Shown: positions 32,929 through 42,164, counted from the first letter of the stretch. The stretch is DNA of 64,000 nt from Lachnospiraceae bacterium P6B14 (GCA_000687695.1 JHWZ01000003.1:124001-188000); one strand, 5' to 3'. A program made the numbers and translations. Notes: generated from the sequence alone by a model not told the origin.

Positions 32929-34446
32929 ATGGCACAGATACATGTAACAGAACTTACTTTTTCATACGATGGAAGTGCAGATACTGTACTTGACAATGTT
33001 AGTTTTAATATTGATACAAACTGGAAACTCGGACTGATAGGAAGAAACGGAAAAGGTAAAACAACACTTCTCAATCTTCTGTTGGGAAGATACGAGTACC
33101 GTGGGAACATAAGCGCAAATACACGGTTTGATTACTTCCCGTATCAGGTTTCAGAGAATGATATTGAAAAAACAGCTTTTGATCTGATTGAGGTATGGAA
33201 GCCTTATGTTGAAGGATGGCAGGTGCTTATCCAATTGAACCAGATGGGGATGGATCCGGGATGCTTGTATCGGCCGTTCGGAACGTTGAGTTACGGTGAA
33301 CGGACGAGAGTCATGCTTGCTGTTTTGTTTGCAGATGAGAATGATTTTTTATTGATCGATGAGCCGACAAATCACTTGGATGATGAGGCACGCAGGATTG
33401 TCAAAGAGTATCTGAGTTTGAAAAAAGGGTTTATCCTTGTATCTCATGACAGAGATCTTCTTGATGGTGTATGCGATCATGTGCTGGTATTAAACAGAGC
33501 GACGGTTGATGTGCAGACCGGAAACTTTTCTTCCTGGTGGGAAAACAAAGAGAAAATGGATGCTTTTAATCAAGCAGAAAATGAAAAGCACCAAAAAGAG
33601 ATCGGCAAACTAAAAGCAGCTGCAGACAGAAGCAGCAGGTGGGCTGATAAAAATGAAGGCACGAAGATAGGATTTGATCCGGTCAAAGAAAACGACAGAA
33701 GTATATCCACCCGGTCATTTATCGGGGCCAAGACAAAGAAGATGCAATCCAGGGTGAAAGCATATGAAAAAAGGATCGATCGTGAGATCGAGGAAAAAGA
33801 AGGACTTCTTCAGGATATAGAACGGGTTTCAGACTTAAAGATCCATCCACTGATACATCACAAGGAAATCCTTGTCGATGCAAAGGATCTTTCACTTGGA
33901 TATCCCGAGAAAGAACTCTTTTCCGGGCTTACATTTCAGGTTAAAAGAGGTGAAAAGATTGTACTTACCGGGGAAAACGGATGTGGGAAATCCAGCATAA
34001 TAAAGGCAATCCTGGACAGGGTTGGATATGCTCCGAACACTGATTTGATAGTTTCAGGAAAACTGGAAATCGCATCCGGAATAGTTGTTTCTTATGTGAA
34101 CCAGGATACTTCATTTCTGTCCGGCTCTTCTCGTAGTTTTTGTGAAAAGCGTGGGCTGGATGTGAGCTTATTTTTCACGGTACTCAGACATTTGGATTTT
34201 GGACGGGAACAGTTTGAGAAGAAAATGGAAGATTATTCTGAGGGTCAAAAGAAAAAGGTGCTCATCGCAGCAAGTCTCATTACTCCTGCGCATCTGTATA
34301 TATGGGATGAACCGCTAAACTATATTGATGTGTTTTCTCGTATGCAGATAGAAAAACTAATCAAAGAGTATGAGCTTTCTATGCTTTTAGTTGAGCATGA
34401 TTCCAGATTTCGTGAGGCTGTTGCAACCAGAGTGGTGAACGTATAA
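32929..34446 (+). CDS. Lsa-type ABC-F ribosomal protection protein
   Basis: This 505-residue soluble protein has two ATPase domains and no membrane segment. Domain one has GRNGKGKTT, LSYGERTR and LLIDEPTNHLD. Domain two has GENGCGKSS, YSEGQKKKV and YIWDEPLNYID. A charged linker (about residues 195-300) is the antibiotic-resistance domain that reaches into the ribosome. The N-terminus 'ITELTFSYDGS'-like pattern and 'DTNWKLGLIGRNG' closely match Lsa and CplR proteins, which displace lincosamides, pleuromutilins and streptogramin A. The exact drug range cannot be read. ATG 32929 is chosen, five bases after AAAGGAGGG. It follows a complete attenuator leader. Confidence 0.92.
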   Translation: MAQIHVTELTFSYDGSADTVLDNVSFNIDTNWKLGLIGRNGKGKTTLLNLLLGRYEYRGNISANTRFDYFPYQVSENDIEKTAFDLIEVWKPYVEGWQVLIQLNQMGMDPGCLYRPFGTLSYGERTRVMLAVLFADENDFLLIDEPTNHLDDEARRIVKEYLSLKKGFILVSHDRDLLDGVCDHVLVLNRATVDVQTGNFSSWWENKEKMDAFNQAENEKHQKEIGKLKAAADRSSRWADKNEGTKIGFDPVKENDRSISTRSFIGAKTKKMQSRVKAYEKRIDREIEEKEGLLQDIERVSDLKIHPLIHHKEILVDAKDLSLGYPEKELFSGLTFQVKRGEKIVLTGENGCGKSSIIKAILDRVGYAPNTDLIVSGKLEIASGIVVSYVNQDTSFLSGSSRSFCEKRGLDVSLFFTVLRHLDFGREQFEKKMEDYSEGQKKKVLIAASLITPAHLYIWDEPLNYIDVFSRMQIEKLIKEYELSMLLVEHDSRFREAVATRVVNV

Positions 34447-34460
34447 CGGCCAAGCTTATG

Positions 34461-34488
34461 AAAAGGCTTGCATTTGCAGGCCTTTTTT
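34461..34488 (+). terminator. Terminator of ABC-F gene
   Basis: AAAAGGCTTGC (34461-34471) pairs with GCAGGCCTTTT (34476-34486) with one G-U pair and an ATTT loop; the last T run serves as tail. It overlaps the -35 and spacer of the rfbB promoter. Confidence 0.85.
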
Positions 34489-34496
34489 AGTATAAT
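34468..34496 (+). promoter_or_regulatory. rfbB promoter embedded in the terminator
   Basis: TTGCAT (34468-34473), 17-base spacer, perfect TATAAT (34491-34496). The -35 lies within the terminator stem, so the same bases end one transcript and start the next. Confidence 0.72.
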
Positions 34497-34532
34497 AAAG
34501 GTTGGTTTTTTATTCGAATGGAGGTTTTTTGA

Positions 34533-35564
34533 ATGGACGGCAAAATGACAGTGATCGTTACCGGAGGAGCCGGATTTATCGGGTCTAATTTTATATTTCA
34601 CATGCTTGATGAGTATCCGGACTATCGGATAATCTGTCTTGACAAGCTGACATATGCGGGGAATCTTTCTACATTGAAGGATGTGATGGATAATCCCGCT
34701 TTCCGTTTTGTCAAGCTCGACATATGTGACCGTGAGGGAGTGTATAAGCTTTTCGAAGAGGAGAAGCCGGACATCGTTGTCAACTTCGCAGCCGAGTCAC
34801 ATGTGGACAGAAGCATAGAGGATCCTGAGATTTTCCTAAATACCAACATAATCGGTACGGCAGTTCTCATGGATGCCTGCAGGAAATACGGGATCACCAG
34901 ATATCACCAGGTGTCAACGGATGAGGTGTATGGTGACCTTCCGATCGACAGACCGGACATGTTTTTCACGGAGGAAACTCCCATTCACACCAGTTCTCCG
35001 TACAGCTCGTCAAAGGCGGGTGCGGATCTTTTGGTGATGGCGTACCACCGTACATACGGGCTTCCCGTGACGATAAGCCGTTGTTCAAATAACTACGGGC
35101 CGTATCATTTTCCGGAAAAATTGATTCCGCTTATGATAGCAAACTGTCTGAATGACAAACCGTTACCGGTTTACGGTGAGGGCAAAAATATTCGCGACTG
35201 GTTGTATGTTGAGGATCATTGCAAGGCGATCGATCTGATAATACATAAAGGCAGTGTCGGAGAGGTTTACAATGTCGGCGGTCACAATGAGATGGCGAAT
35301 ATAGATATCGTAAAACTCATTTGTAAAGAGCTTGGAAAACCGGAGTCTCTCATCACCTATGTGACAGATCGCAAGGGACATGATATGCGTTATGCCATAG
35401 ACCCGACCAAGATTCATGATGAGCTCGGGTGGTTACCTGAAACAAAGTTCGCCGACGGTATCAAAAAAACGATCAAATGGTATCTCGATAACAAGTCTTG
35501 GTGGGAAGAGATAATTAGCGGCGAGTATCAGAATTATTATGAAAAGATGTATGGTGACAGATGA
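34533..35564 (+). CDS. rfbB: dTDP-glucose 4,6-dehydratase
   Basis: This 343-residue short-chain dehydrogenase-type enzyme converts dTDP-glucose to dTDP-4-keto-6-deoxyglucose, step two of dTDP-rhamnose synthesis. It has the NAD-binding TGGAGFIGSNFI (about residues 9-20), VDRSIEDPEIFLNTNI, STDEVYGDL with the catalytic Thr-Asp-Glu, YSSSKAGADLLV with the catalytic Tyr and Lys, and RCSNNYGPYHFPEKLIPL. The start has GGAGG eight bases upstream. The stop overlaps the rfbD start. The first pathway enzyme (RfbA/RmlA) is not in this window. Confidence 0.96.
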   Translation: MDGKMTVIVTGGAGFIGSNFIFHMLDEYPDYRIICLDKLTYAGNLSTLKDVMDNPAFRFVKLDICDREGVYKLFEEEKPDIVVNFAAESHVDRSIEDPEIFLNTNIIGTAVLMDACRKYGITRYHQVSTDEVYGDLPIDRPDMFFTEETPIHTSSPYSSSKAGADLLVMAYHRTYGLPVTISRCSNNYGPYHFPEKLIPLMIANCLNDKPLPVYGEGKNIRDWLYVEDHCKAIDLIIHKGSVGEVYNVGGHNEMANIDIVKLICKELGKPESLITYVTDRKGHDMRYAIDPTKIHDELGWLPETKFADGIKKTIKWYLDNKSWWEEIISGEYQNYYEKMYGDR

Positions 35565-36448
35565 TGAAAGTATTTGTGACCGGTGTGATGGGACAGCTCG
35601 GATATGACTGCGTAAAGGAATTAAAAATGCGCGGACACGAGGTTGTCGGAAGTGATATCAGACCTTCGGATGACGAGGGTTATGTACAGCTCGATATCAC
35701 TGACAAAGCTCAGGTAGACAGTGTTATAAATAAGGTGCGTCCCGACGCGGTGATACATTGTGCGGGATGGACTGCTGTTGATGCTGCCGAGGATGAAGAA
35801 AACCGAGAGATCGTAAAAAAGATAAATGCAGACGGTACCCGTTTTATCGCTGAGGCATGCGCATCCGTAGATGCAAAGCTTTTATACCTTTCGACAGACT
35901 ATGTGTTTGACGGACAGGGAGAACGTCCATGGCAGCCTGATGATAAAAACTACGCGCCATTAAACAACTATGGACAGAGCAAGCTTGACGGCGAACTCGC
36001 AGTAGCCAAAGCACTAAAAAAATACTTCATACTCAGGATAGCCTGGGTGTTTGGATTAAACGGAAATAACTTTATAAAAACGATGATAAATGTCGGAAAG
36101 ACTCACGATACGGTTCGTGTAGTAAATGACCAGATCGGAACACCCACGTATACAAAGGATCTGTCGAGGCTTATCGTGGATATGATAGAAACCGAAGAGT
36201 ACGGATATTATCATGCTACAAACGAAGGCGGTTATATCTCATGGTATGATTTCTGTGTCGAGATATACGATCAGTACGGACTTGATACAAAGGTCATCCC
36301 GGTAACGACTGCCGAGTACGGTCTCAGCAAAGCGAAGCGTCCGTTTAATTCGCGCTTCGATAAAAGCAAACTGAAGGAAAAAGGATTCGAACCACTGCCG
36401 GATTGGAAGGATGCGGTGAGCAGGTATCTGAAGGAGGCTAATCTTTAA
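35561..36448 (+). CDS. rfbD: dTDP-4-dehydrorhamnose reductase
   Basis: This 295-residue enzyme performs the last step to dTDP-L-rhamnose using NAD(P)H. The Rossmann motif GVMGQLGYD is at the N-terminus, the active-site Ser/Thr-Tyr-Lys includes 'LSTDYVFDGQGERPW' and 'NNYGQSKLDGE', and the RIAWVFG block follows. The start overlaps the rfbB stop codon by four bases (a second in-frame ATG lies three bases on), and its stop overlaps the rfbC start, so the three genes are translationally coupled. Rhamnose would feed cell-surface polysaccharide. Confidence 0.95.
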   Translation: MMKVFVTGVMGQLGYDCVKELKMRGHEVVGSDIRPSDDEGYVQLDITDKAQVDSVINKVRPDAVIHCAGWTAVDAAEDEENREIVKKINADGTRFIAEACASVDAKLLYLSTDYVFDGQGERPWQPDDKNYAPLNNYGQSKLDGELAVAKALKKYFILRIAWVFGLNGNNFIKTMINVGKTHDTVRVVNDQIGTPTYTKDLSRLIVDMIETEEYGYYHATNEGGYISWYDFCVEIYDQYGLDTKVIPVTTAEYGLSKAKRPFNSRFDKSKLKEKGFEPLPDWKDAVSRYLKEANL

Positions 36449-37056
36449 TGGGTCAGATAACGGTTGAAAAAAATATCGGAGGAATAGAAGGCCTTTGTGT
36501 CATCACACCCAAGGTACATGGTGACAGCAGAGGTTATTTTATGGAAGCATACAACGAAGCTGACATGAAGGAAGAAGGTATAGATATCAGATTCGTTCAG
36601 GATAATCAGAGCAGTTCCGTAAAGGGGGTATTAAGAGGTCTGCATTTCCAAAAACAGTTTCCTCAGACAAAGCTCGTGCGCGTGATAAAAGGGACTGTTT
36701 TTGATGTTGCAGTGGATCTTAGAAAGGGCTCTAAAACCTTTGGAAAGTGGGCAGGTGTTGAACTCTCGGAGGAGAACAAAAAACAAATGCTGATCCCGAG
36801 AGGATTTGCTCATGGCTTTTTGGTCCTTTCAGACATTGCTGAGTTTTGTTATAAATGTGATGATTTTTATCATCCCGATGACGAGGGGGGTATGGCTTGG
36901 AATGATCCTGATATCGGGATAACATGGCCGCGCCTTACGGGTGAGTATAAAGGCAGTCCTTCGGCGGAGGGTTATTTTGTGGACGATATTCCGTTAAATC
37001 TGTCAGATAAAGATCAAAAATGGTCCGGAATAAAATCATACGGAGGAAATGAATAA
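36448..37056 (+). CDS. rfbC: dTDP-4-dehydrorhamnose 3,5-epimerase
   Basis: This 202-residue cupin enzyme epimerises carbons 3 and 5 of the 4-keto-6-deoxy sugar. The catalytic-His segment GVLRGLHFQ is at about residues 54-62, preceded by DSRGYFMEAYN and followed by 'GTVFDVAVDLRKGS', 'LIPRGFAHGF' and the Tyr-containing 'CYKCDDFYHPDDEGG'. The length is normal. Start and stop overlap with rfbD and the transporter gene respectively (TAATG on both sides), so it is in the middle of a tightly coupled operon. Confidence 0.95.
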   Translation: MGQITVEKNIGGIEGLCVITPKVHGDSRGYFMEAYNEADMKEEGIDIRFVQDNQSSSVKGVLRGLHFQKQFPQTKLVRVIKGTVFDVAVDLRKGSKTFGKWAGVELSEENKKQMLIPRGFAHGFLVLSDIAEFCYKCDDFYHPDDEGGMAWNDPDIGITWPRLTGEYKGSPSAEGYFVDDIPLNLSDKDQKWSGIKSYGGNE

Positions 37057-38495
37057 TGATAACTTTTATTGTAGGCCTGGTGGTACTGATAATCGGTGGC
37101 ATTATCTATGGCAGAATTGCGGAGAAGATATTTAAGCCTACGGATGATGAGACGCCGGCGATAGCACAGCAGGACGGGATAGATTTCGTCCCCATGAGCA
37201 AATGGAAAAACTCTCTTATTGAGTTGTTGAATATAGCCGGTACAGGTCCCATACTCGGACCTTTGCAGGGTATCCTTTTCGGACCGATAGCTTTTATCAC
37301 CATCCCGATAGGATGTGTGATCGGAGGGGCATTTCATGATTATATGTCAGGCATGATCTCGGTCAGATCAAAAGGAGCACAGATGCCGGAGCTGATCCGC
37401 AGGTTTTTGGGCAAACATCTTCATGTCCTTTATCTGGTATTTGTCAGTCTTTTGTTACTTTTGCTGGGAGCGGTGTTTATTTACACGCCCGGAGACCTTT
37501 TTGTAACACAGATACTTAACCAGGATTCATCATCAACCAACCCGATAGTATGGGTCGTTTACGGCAGTATATTTTTGTACTATATTATCGCGACACTTTT
37601 CCCGATAGACAAGATCATCGGAAAGGTATATCCGATATTCGGAGCGATATTATTATTATCTGCCGTCGGAGTATTCATAGGTATATTTGTAAAGGGTTAT
37701 TCACTTGTTGAGATATGGGATGCGGCAGCGGCAGGTTATCCTTTTAAGACGAATTTTATCCCGATATTCTTCGTTACCGTGGCATGCGGTATCTGTTCGG
37801 GATTCCACTCGACACAGGCCACTTTAGTCTCGCGTACTATCAAAAATGAGCATGAGGGTCGTTTTACGTTTTATGATATGATGATCCTGGAAGGCTTCAT
37901 CGCCATGATATGGGCGGCAGCCGGTATGGGAGTTATTCAGGCAGGGCTTACGGATCCGGAGACTCTGGGAACGCAGGCGACAACGGTTGTAGGGATAGTC
38001 GCAAAGGACATGCTGGGAGGTGCCGGCGGTATCGTAGCGATAATAGGAGTTATTGTTCTTCCGATAACATCGGGAGATACGGCACTCAGGTCACTGCGAT
38101 TGATGATAGGGGATGCTTTTAAACTCGACCAGACAAAAAAGAAAAATGCGCTCAGGCTTGCCCTTTGTATATTTGCTGTCGTGGCAGGTGCGCTGATATG
38201 GGCAAAGATCAACCCGTCCGGATTTAACATCCTGTGGCAGTATTTCGCATGGGCGAACGAGGTTATAGCGGTATTTGCATTCGGTGTGATCGCGCGCTAT
38301 ATGAAAAAACACAAGATGCCTTATATCATGGCAGTGATTCCGGGAGCTTTTTACATGTATGTGACCACCAGTTATATATTGAACGCGCACATCGGATTCA
38401 ACCTTCCGTGGATGGCGGCTTACATAATAGCGGGAGTACTCGCCGTGATCTACTCGATAGAGATTATGATAAGAAAACCCAAAATAATAGAATAG
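37056..38495 (+). CDS. CstA-family carbon starvation transporter
   Basis: This 479-residue membrane protein has about 12-14 helices. Typical CstA features are the N-terminal 'VVLIIGGIIYGRI', the conserved NIAGTGPILGPLQG (about residues 60-73), HDYMSGMISVRSKG and CGICSGFHSTQATLVSRT. Family members take up peptides or pyruvate. At under 500 residues it is the short form found in anaerobic Firmicutes. Its start overlaps the rfbC stop (TAATG) although its role is unrelated to rhamnose. The substrate here is unproven; AzlCD genes follow. Confidence 0.93.
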   Translation: MITFIVGLVVLIIGGIIYGRIAEKIFKPTDDETPAIAQQDGIDFVPMSKWKNSLIELLNIAGTGPILGPLQGILFGPIAFITIPIGCVIGGAFHDYMSGMISVRSKGAQMPELIRRFLGKHLHVLYLVFVSLLLLLLGAVFIYTPGDLFVTQILNQDSSSTNPIVWVVYGSIFLYYIIATLFPIDKIIGKVYPIFGAILLLSAVGVFIGIFVKGYSLVEIWDAAAAGYPFKTNFIPIFFVTVACGICSGFHSTQATLVSRTIKNEHEGRFTFYDMMILEGFIAMIWAAAGMGVIQAGLTDPETLGTQATTVVGIVAKDMLGGAGGIVAIIGVIVLPITSGDTALRSLRLMIGDAFKLDQTKKKNALRLALCIFAVVAGALIWAKINPSGFNILWQYFAWANEVIAVFAFGVIARYMKKHKMPYIMAVIPGAFYMYVTTSYILNAHIGFNLPWMAAYIIAGVLAVIYSIEIMIRKPKIIE

Positions 38496-38533
38496 AAAAA
38501 ACTATAACATCAAACTGAAAGACCGGTATTATT

Positions 38534-39271
38534 ATGGAAAAGGAATTGGGATTCGGACAGGGCGTAAAGGATGGAGTGCCCATAGGACTGGGATACCTGT
38601 CCGTGTCATTTACGTTCGGAATAATGGCTATCATAGCCGGACTGTATTGGTGGGAAGCAGTGCTCATATCCATGACCTGCGTGACCAGTGCGGGACAGCT
38701 CGCCGGCATACAGGTTATGATCAGTCCGGGAAGATATTTAGAGATGCTTGTCTCCCAGCTTACTATCAACGTGAGATACTCGTTTATGTCCATATCTCTT
38801 TCGCAAAAGGTAACGGAGAAGTTCAGCGGGATATGGCGTTGGATATTCGGGTTCATGATCACGGATGAGATATTTGCGGTTGCGGTATCAAAGCCCGTAG
38901 TCAGGAGATCATACTTCGCGGGACTGTCGGTGATGCCCTATATAGGATGGACACTGGGGACGCTCGCAGGTGCTCTTTTGGGAGACGTTCTTCCGGCTTC
39001 CGTGATGAGCGCTCTCGGTATAGCAATCTACGCGATGTTCGTCGCAATAGTAGTTCCCGAGATGAAGAAAAGCAGACCGGTAATATTTGTTGTAATACTG
39101 GCAGCGGGACTCAGTTGTATTTTTACTTATGTACCCGTGATAAAAGAGGTTCCGTCAGGTATTGCCATAAGCATCTGCGCAGTGGTGGCAGCGATGATCA
39201 TGGCTATAATAAAGCCTATCAGGGAAACTGCTGACGAACCAAAAAAAGTTGAAATTACCGACAGGATGTGA
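38534..39271 (+). CDS. AzlC family amino-acid exporter subunit
   Basis: This 245-residue membrane protein shows the AzlC opening 'GVKDGVPIGLGYLSVSFTFGI'-like segment, 'TSAGQLAGIQVM' and 'NVRYSFMSISLSQK', with about six or seven helices. AzlC and the small AzlD together export branched-chain amino acids or analogues such as 4-azaleucine. The AzlD gene follows after seven bases. No strong ribosome site is visible beyond the short 'GACCGG' context, but the start is well placed for the conserved N-terminus. Confidence 0.9.
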   Translation: MEKELGFGQGVKDGVPIGLGYLSVSFTFGIMAIIAGLYWWEAVLISMTCVTSAGQLAGIQVMISPGRYLEMLVSQLTINVRYSFMSISLSQKVTEKFSGIWRWIFGFMITDEIFAVAVSKPVVRRSYFAGLSVMPYIGWTLGTLAGALLGDVLPASVMSALGIAIYAMFVAIVVPEMKKSRPVIFVVILAAGLSCIFTYVPVIKEVPSGIAISICAVVAAMIMAIIKPIRETADEPKKVEITDRM

Positions 39272-39278
39272 TATAATC

Positions 39279-39596
39279 ATGACTCACGAAACGTTTTTTA
39301 TTTATCTTGCACTGATGGCAGGATCGACATTTCTCATAAGAGCGATCCCGTTTGTTCTTGTAAAGAAAAAGATTGAAAATATATATATCAGATCATTTTT
39401 GACTTATATTCCTTACGCGGTACTTACGGCCATGACATTGCCCGCGATACTGTATGCGACGGAATCACTTTGGTCGGCTGCGGTCGGACTTCTGGCAGCG
39501 GTCCTTATGAGCGTTTTCGGCTTCGGACTCATGCCGGTTGCGGTTGTCGCGTGCGCGGCTGTATACGTTACGGAATGGGTGTTAACAATGGTGTGA
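39279..39596 (+). CDS. AzlD family amino-acid exporter small subunit
   Basis: This 105-residue membrane protein has three or four helices. The AzlD signature is 'GSTFLIRAIPFVL' near the start, then 'FLTYIPYAVLTAMTLPAILY'. It pairs with the AzlC protein upstream. ATG 39279 is preferred because it gives the usual AzlD N-terminus; the ribosome site is weak (AGGATG 12 bases before). The two-component genes follow 58 bases on. Confidence 0.88.
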   Translation: MTHETFFIYLALMAGSTFLIRAIPFVLVKKKIENIYIRSFLTYIPYAVLTAMTLPAILYATESLWSAAVGLLAAVLMSVFGFGLMPVAVVACAAVYVTEWVLTMV

Positions 39597-39654
39597 TTAT
39601 TTTTGAAAAACAGCACGCAGGTACTGCATGCAGAGTTCGTTGTGGAGGGACTTG

Positions 39655-40710
39655 ATGGAGCAGATAAAGGTGTTTTTGGTAGAAGATGAGTTTGTGATAC
39701 GAGAAGGGATTCGCAAGAACATCGACTGGGAGTCACAGGGACTCACTCTCTGTGGTGATGCGGCCGATGGTGAGCTTGCATGGAATGAGATCCAGAAAAA
39801 GAACCCGGACATCGTTATCACTGATATTCGTATGCCGTTTATGGATGGTCTCGAGCTGTCGAGACTTATAAAAGAGCATATGCCCCAGGTTGAGATCATC
39901 GTTCTCTCCGGACATGAGGAGTTCGAATACGCGAAGGAATGCATCAGTATAGGTGTGTCCGAATACCTTTTAAAGCCGATAAGCCGAGAGGATCTGTTGG
40001 CGAGGGTAAATGTTATCGCCGAGAAACTCAGAGAGCGTCGCCAGGAGCAGTCTACTCCAAATGTTGATATGAACCAGGTGGACAAGGAAAAGGTGATCGA
40101 TTTCCTTCGTTTCGGTGCGCCCGAGGATGCGGACAGCTTTATTGATGAGCTTATAGAAAAAATGGGTGACGGAATGCAGTCTCAGATTTTCCGTCAGTAT
40201 ATGACCATGGATATCTACTATTCCACGATTCGATTCCTCGACGAGATAGGTGTTCCGAAGGATGAGCAGGATGGGCTTTCCATCGATCTCAGTGTGCTCG
40301 AGAGCTACGATCTCACCGTGGCCGGAATAAAAGAGCTGGTCAAGGGAGCGTGTGAACTCAGAGGTTTCGTGCGCAACACCAGACATTCGGAGGTGGTGGA
40401 CAAGGTGCTTCGCTATGTAGAGGAGCATTACAAGGATGAGGAGCTGTCGCTCAATCAGGTTGCCGATCACGTGAACTTTTCCGCGAACCATCTCAGCACC
40501 GTATTCCATCAGGAGTACGGACAGTCATTTGTTAAATATCTTACCGACTTCCGCATGAACAAAGCAAAGAAGCTTCTCAGAGAGACAGGCATGCGTTCCA
40601 GCGATGTTTGTTATGAGGTCGGATACAAGGATCCTCATTATTTTTCTTCCATATTCAAAAAGACACAGGGAATCACACCTACTCAGTATCGTGAAGGGAA
40701 AGGATTATGA
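39655..40710 (+). CDS. YesN-type response regulator, AraC output
   Basis: This 351-residue regulator has a receiver domain (about residues 1-120) with the acidic pair in VEDE, the phospho-acceptor Asp in 'IVITDIRMPFMDG' and the Lys in 'YLLKPIS'. A variable middle follows, then a C-terminal AraC double HTH (about 250-350) with 'LNQVADHVNFSANHLSTVF' and the hallmark 'GYKDPHYFSSIFKK'. YesN-type regulators usually activate neighbouring carbohydrate ABC operons. ATG 39655 is chosen, four bases after GGAGGGA. It overlaps the kinase gene by four bases, and the sugar importer genes lie directly downstream. Confidence 0.94.
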   Translation: MEQIKVFLVEDEFVIREGIRKNIDWESQGLTLCGDAADGELAWNEIQKKNPDIVITDIRMPFMDGLELSRLIKEHMPQVEIIVLSGHEEFEYAKECISIGVSEYLLKPISREDLLARVNVIAEKLRERRQEQSTPNVDMNQVDKEKVIDFLRFGAPEDADSFIDELIEKMGDGMQSQIFRQYMTMDIYYSTIRFLDEIGVPKDEQDGLSIDLSVLESYDLTVAGIKELVKGACELRGFVRNTRHSEVVDKVLRYVEEHYKDEELSLNQVADHVNFSANHLSTVFHQEYGQSFVKYLTDFRMNKAKKLLRETGMRSSDVCYEVGYKDPHYFSSIFKKTQGITPTQYREGKGL

Positions 40711-42008
40711 GAAAAAAGCTCTTAGAAGCGTACGAGCGTCTTACGCTGGTTTCACGTATCCGTTTTTCATATATTATCCCTTTTGTTCCGATTGTCTTTC
40801 TGACAGTTTTTACCTATTATAATCTTTGGCTTTTCAACCGCCAGTATTCCGGAATGATCAATTCCGTTGTAAAGGCGAGTTCTTTTAATATGGAGTTTAA
40901 ATCCGACTTCGATTACGAAACATATATGGTCATAGTCGGTCAGCGTGCCATGAAGGAATCAAGGATCGAAGAGATGCTCTCCGGTGCGGGACAGGTGATC
41001 AAAGATCTCAGAGAGCTGACCAACACCAGTGAGAGTGTGGAGAGACTTTCTACCATAGAAAACTATCTGAAAAATCTCGAGAACTATGTAGACCGTATAG
41101 AAAAAAATATAGGACGACCGGGAACATACGATGAAAACATCCAGATCTGGGAAAACGATATTCAGGTAGGTACATCACTTCTTCAGGAATCATTCTACCA
41201 ATATATATATTATGAAGTAAAGGATCTGGATTCCGAGAGACAGAACCAGACGAAGTTCTTTAACCGTATCGTAAGTATTTCCATCGGAGCTTATGTTGTA
41301 GTAGTAATATTGGTAATACTTTTCTCGTGGTTTTTTAACAGACAGCTTAGACAGGTTCAGCAGGAGCAGATACAGCTCAGAAAAACAGAGTTTCTGGTGC
41401 TCCAGTCACAGATCAATCCCCACTTTCTTTATAACACTCTTGATGCCATCACCTGGCTTGCGGAGTCAGGAGACCAGGAGACCGTAGTAAAGATGGTTGG
41501 TTCTTTGTCCGAGTTTTTCAGGACATCTCTTAACCATGGAAAGGATATAGTGACAGTGTCTGAGGATGTACATCACATCCGCAGCTATCTTGAGATTCAG
41601 AGTATACGTTATCAGGATATCCTCGAGTATGAGATCGATGTGCCCGGCAAGTTTAACGATATTCTGATTCCGAAACTCACCCTGCAGCCTCTGGTAGAGA
41701 ACGCGCTTTACCACGGTATCAAAAATAAACGCGGCGGCGGAAGGATAGCAGTGACCGCCCGTCAGGAAAACGATTCTCTTGTGATCAGTGTGACCGATAA
41801 CGGAGTAGGCATGGATGAGGAGAGACTTGCTCAGGTTAGAGACGGTATCAGTGAAAAGGCTCCGGAGGAAAAGGGAATATACGGCTTGTATAACGTAAAT
41901 GAGCGTATTCGCCTGCATTTCGGAGAGGCGTACGGAGTACAGATCGAGAGTGTTTCGGGAGAGGGGTCTACTATCAGTATCAGACTTCCTTTATCTTACC
42001 TTTCTTAA
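40707..42008 (+). CDS. YesM-type sensor histidine kinase
   Basis: This 433-residue membrane kinase has a transmembrane helix at about residues 20-42, an extracellular region of about 145 residues and a second helix at about 192-214. Without an evident HAMP domain it runs into the His_kinase domain 'LQSQINPHFLYNTLDAI', with the phosphorylatable His near residue 238. The ATPase boxes 'PLVENALYHGIK', DNGVGM and 'GIYGLYNVNERI' are complete. The start overlaps the YesN gene (ATGA). It probably senses the sugar, or a liganded binding protein, and controls the importer operon downstream. Confidence 0.94.
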   Translation: MRKKLLEAYERLTLVSRIRFSYIIPFVPIVFLTVFTYYNLWLFNRQYSGMINSVVKASSFNMEFKSDFDYETYMVIVGQRAMKESRIEEMLSGAGQVIKDLRELTNTSESVERLSTIENYLKNLENYVDRIEKNIGRPGTYDENIQIWENDIQVGTSLLQESFYQYIYYEVKDLDSERQNQTKFFNRIVSISIGAYVVVVILVILFSWFFNRQLRQVQQEQIQLRKTEFLVLQSQINPHFLYNTLDAITWLAESGDQETVVKMVGSLSEFFRTSLNHGKDIVTVSEDVHHIRSYLEIQSIRYQDILEYEIDVPGKFNDILIPKLTLQPLVENALYHGIKNKRGGGRIAVTARQENDSLVISVTDNGVGMDEERLAQVRDGISEKAPEEKGIYGLYNVNERIRLHFGEAYGVQIESVSGEGSTISIRLPLSYLS

Positions 42009-42143
42009 AAAAATTAACCGCATTCGGAAAAAATCAAACTATATGTAGTGCTTTTGTGAAAAATTCAAACCATTTATGGGAGAATATCTATGGCGTTTTT
42101 TTTAAAAAGGGCGTATCATAGCCATATCGTCAAAAACGAAACT

Positions 42144-42164
42144 AACCTTGCATGGTGCAAGGTT
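42144..42164 (+). promoter_or_regulatory. Leader hairpin of sugar-binding protein gene
   Basis: AACCTTGCA and TGCAAGGTT form a perfect nine-bp hairpin with a TGG loop, ending about 11 bases before the GGAGG of the binding-protein gene. It could stabilise the mRNA 5' end or be a regulator site. No U tail follows. Confidence 0.7.

Noticed and set aside
42009-42143. Sigma-A promoter for the sugar-binding protein gene
   Set aside because: Several AT-rich hexamers are present but no -35/-10 pair with acceptable spacing stands out.
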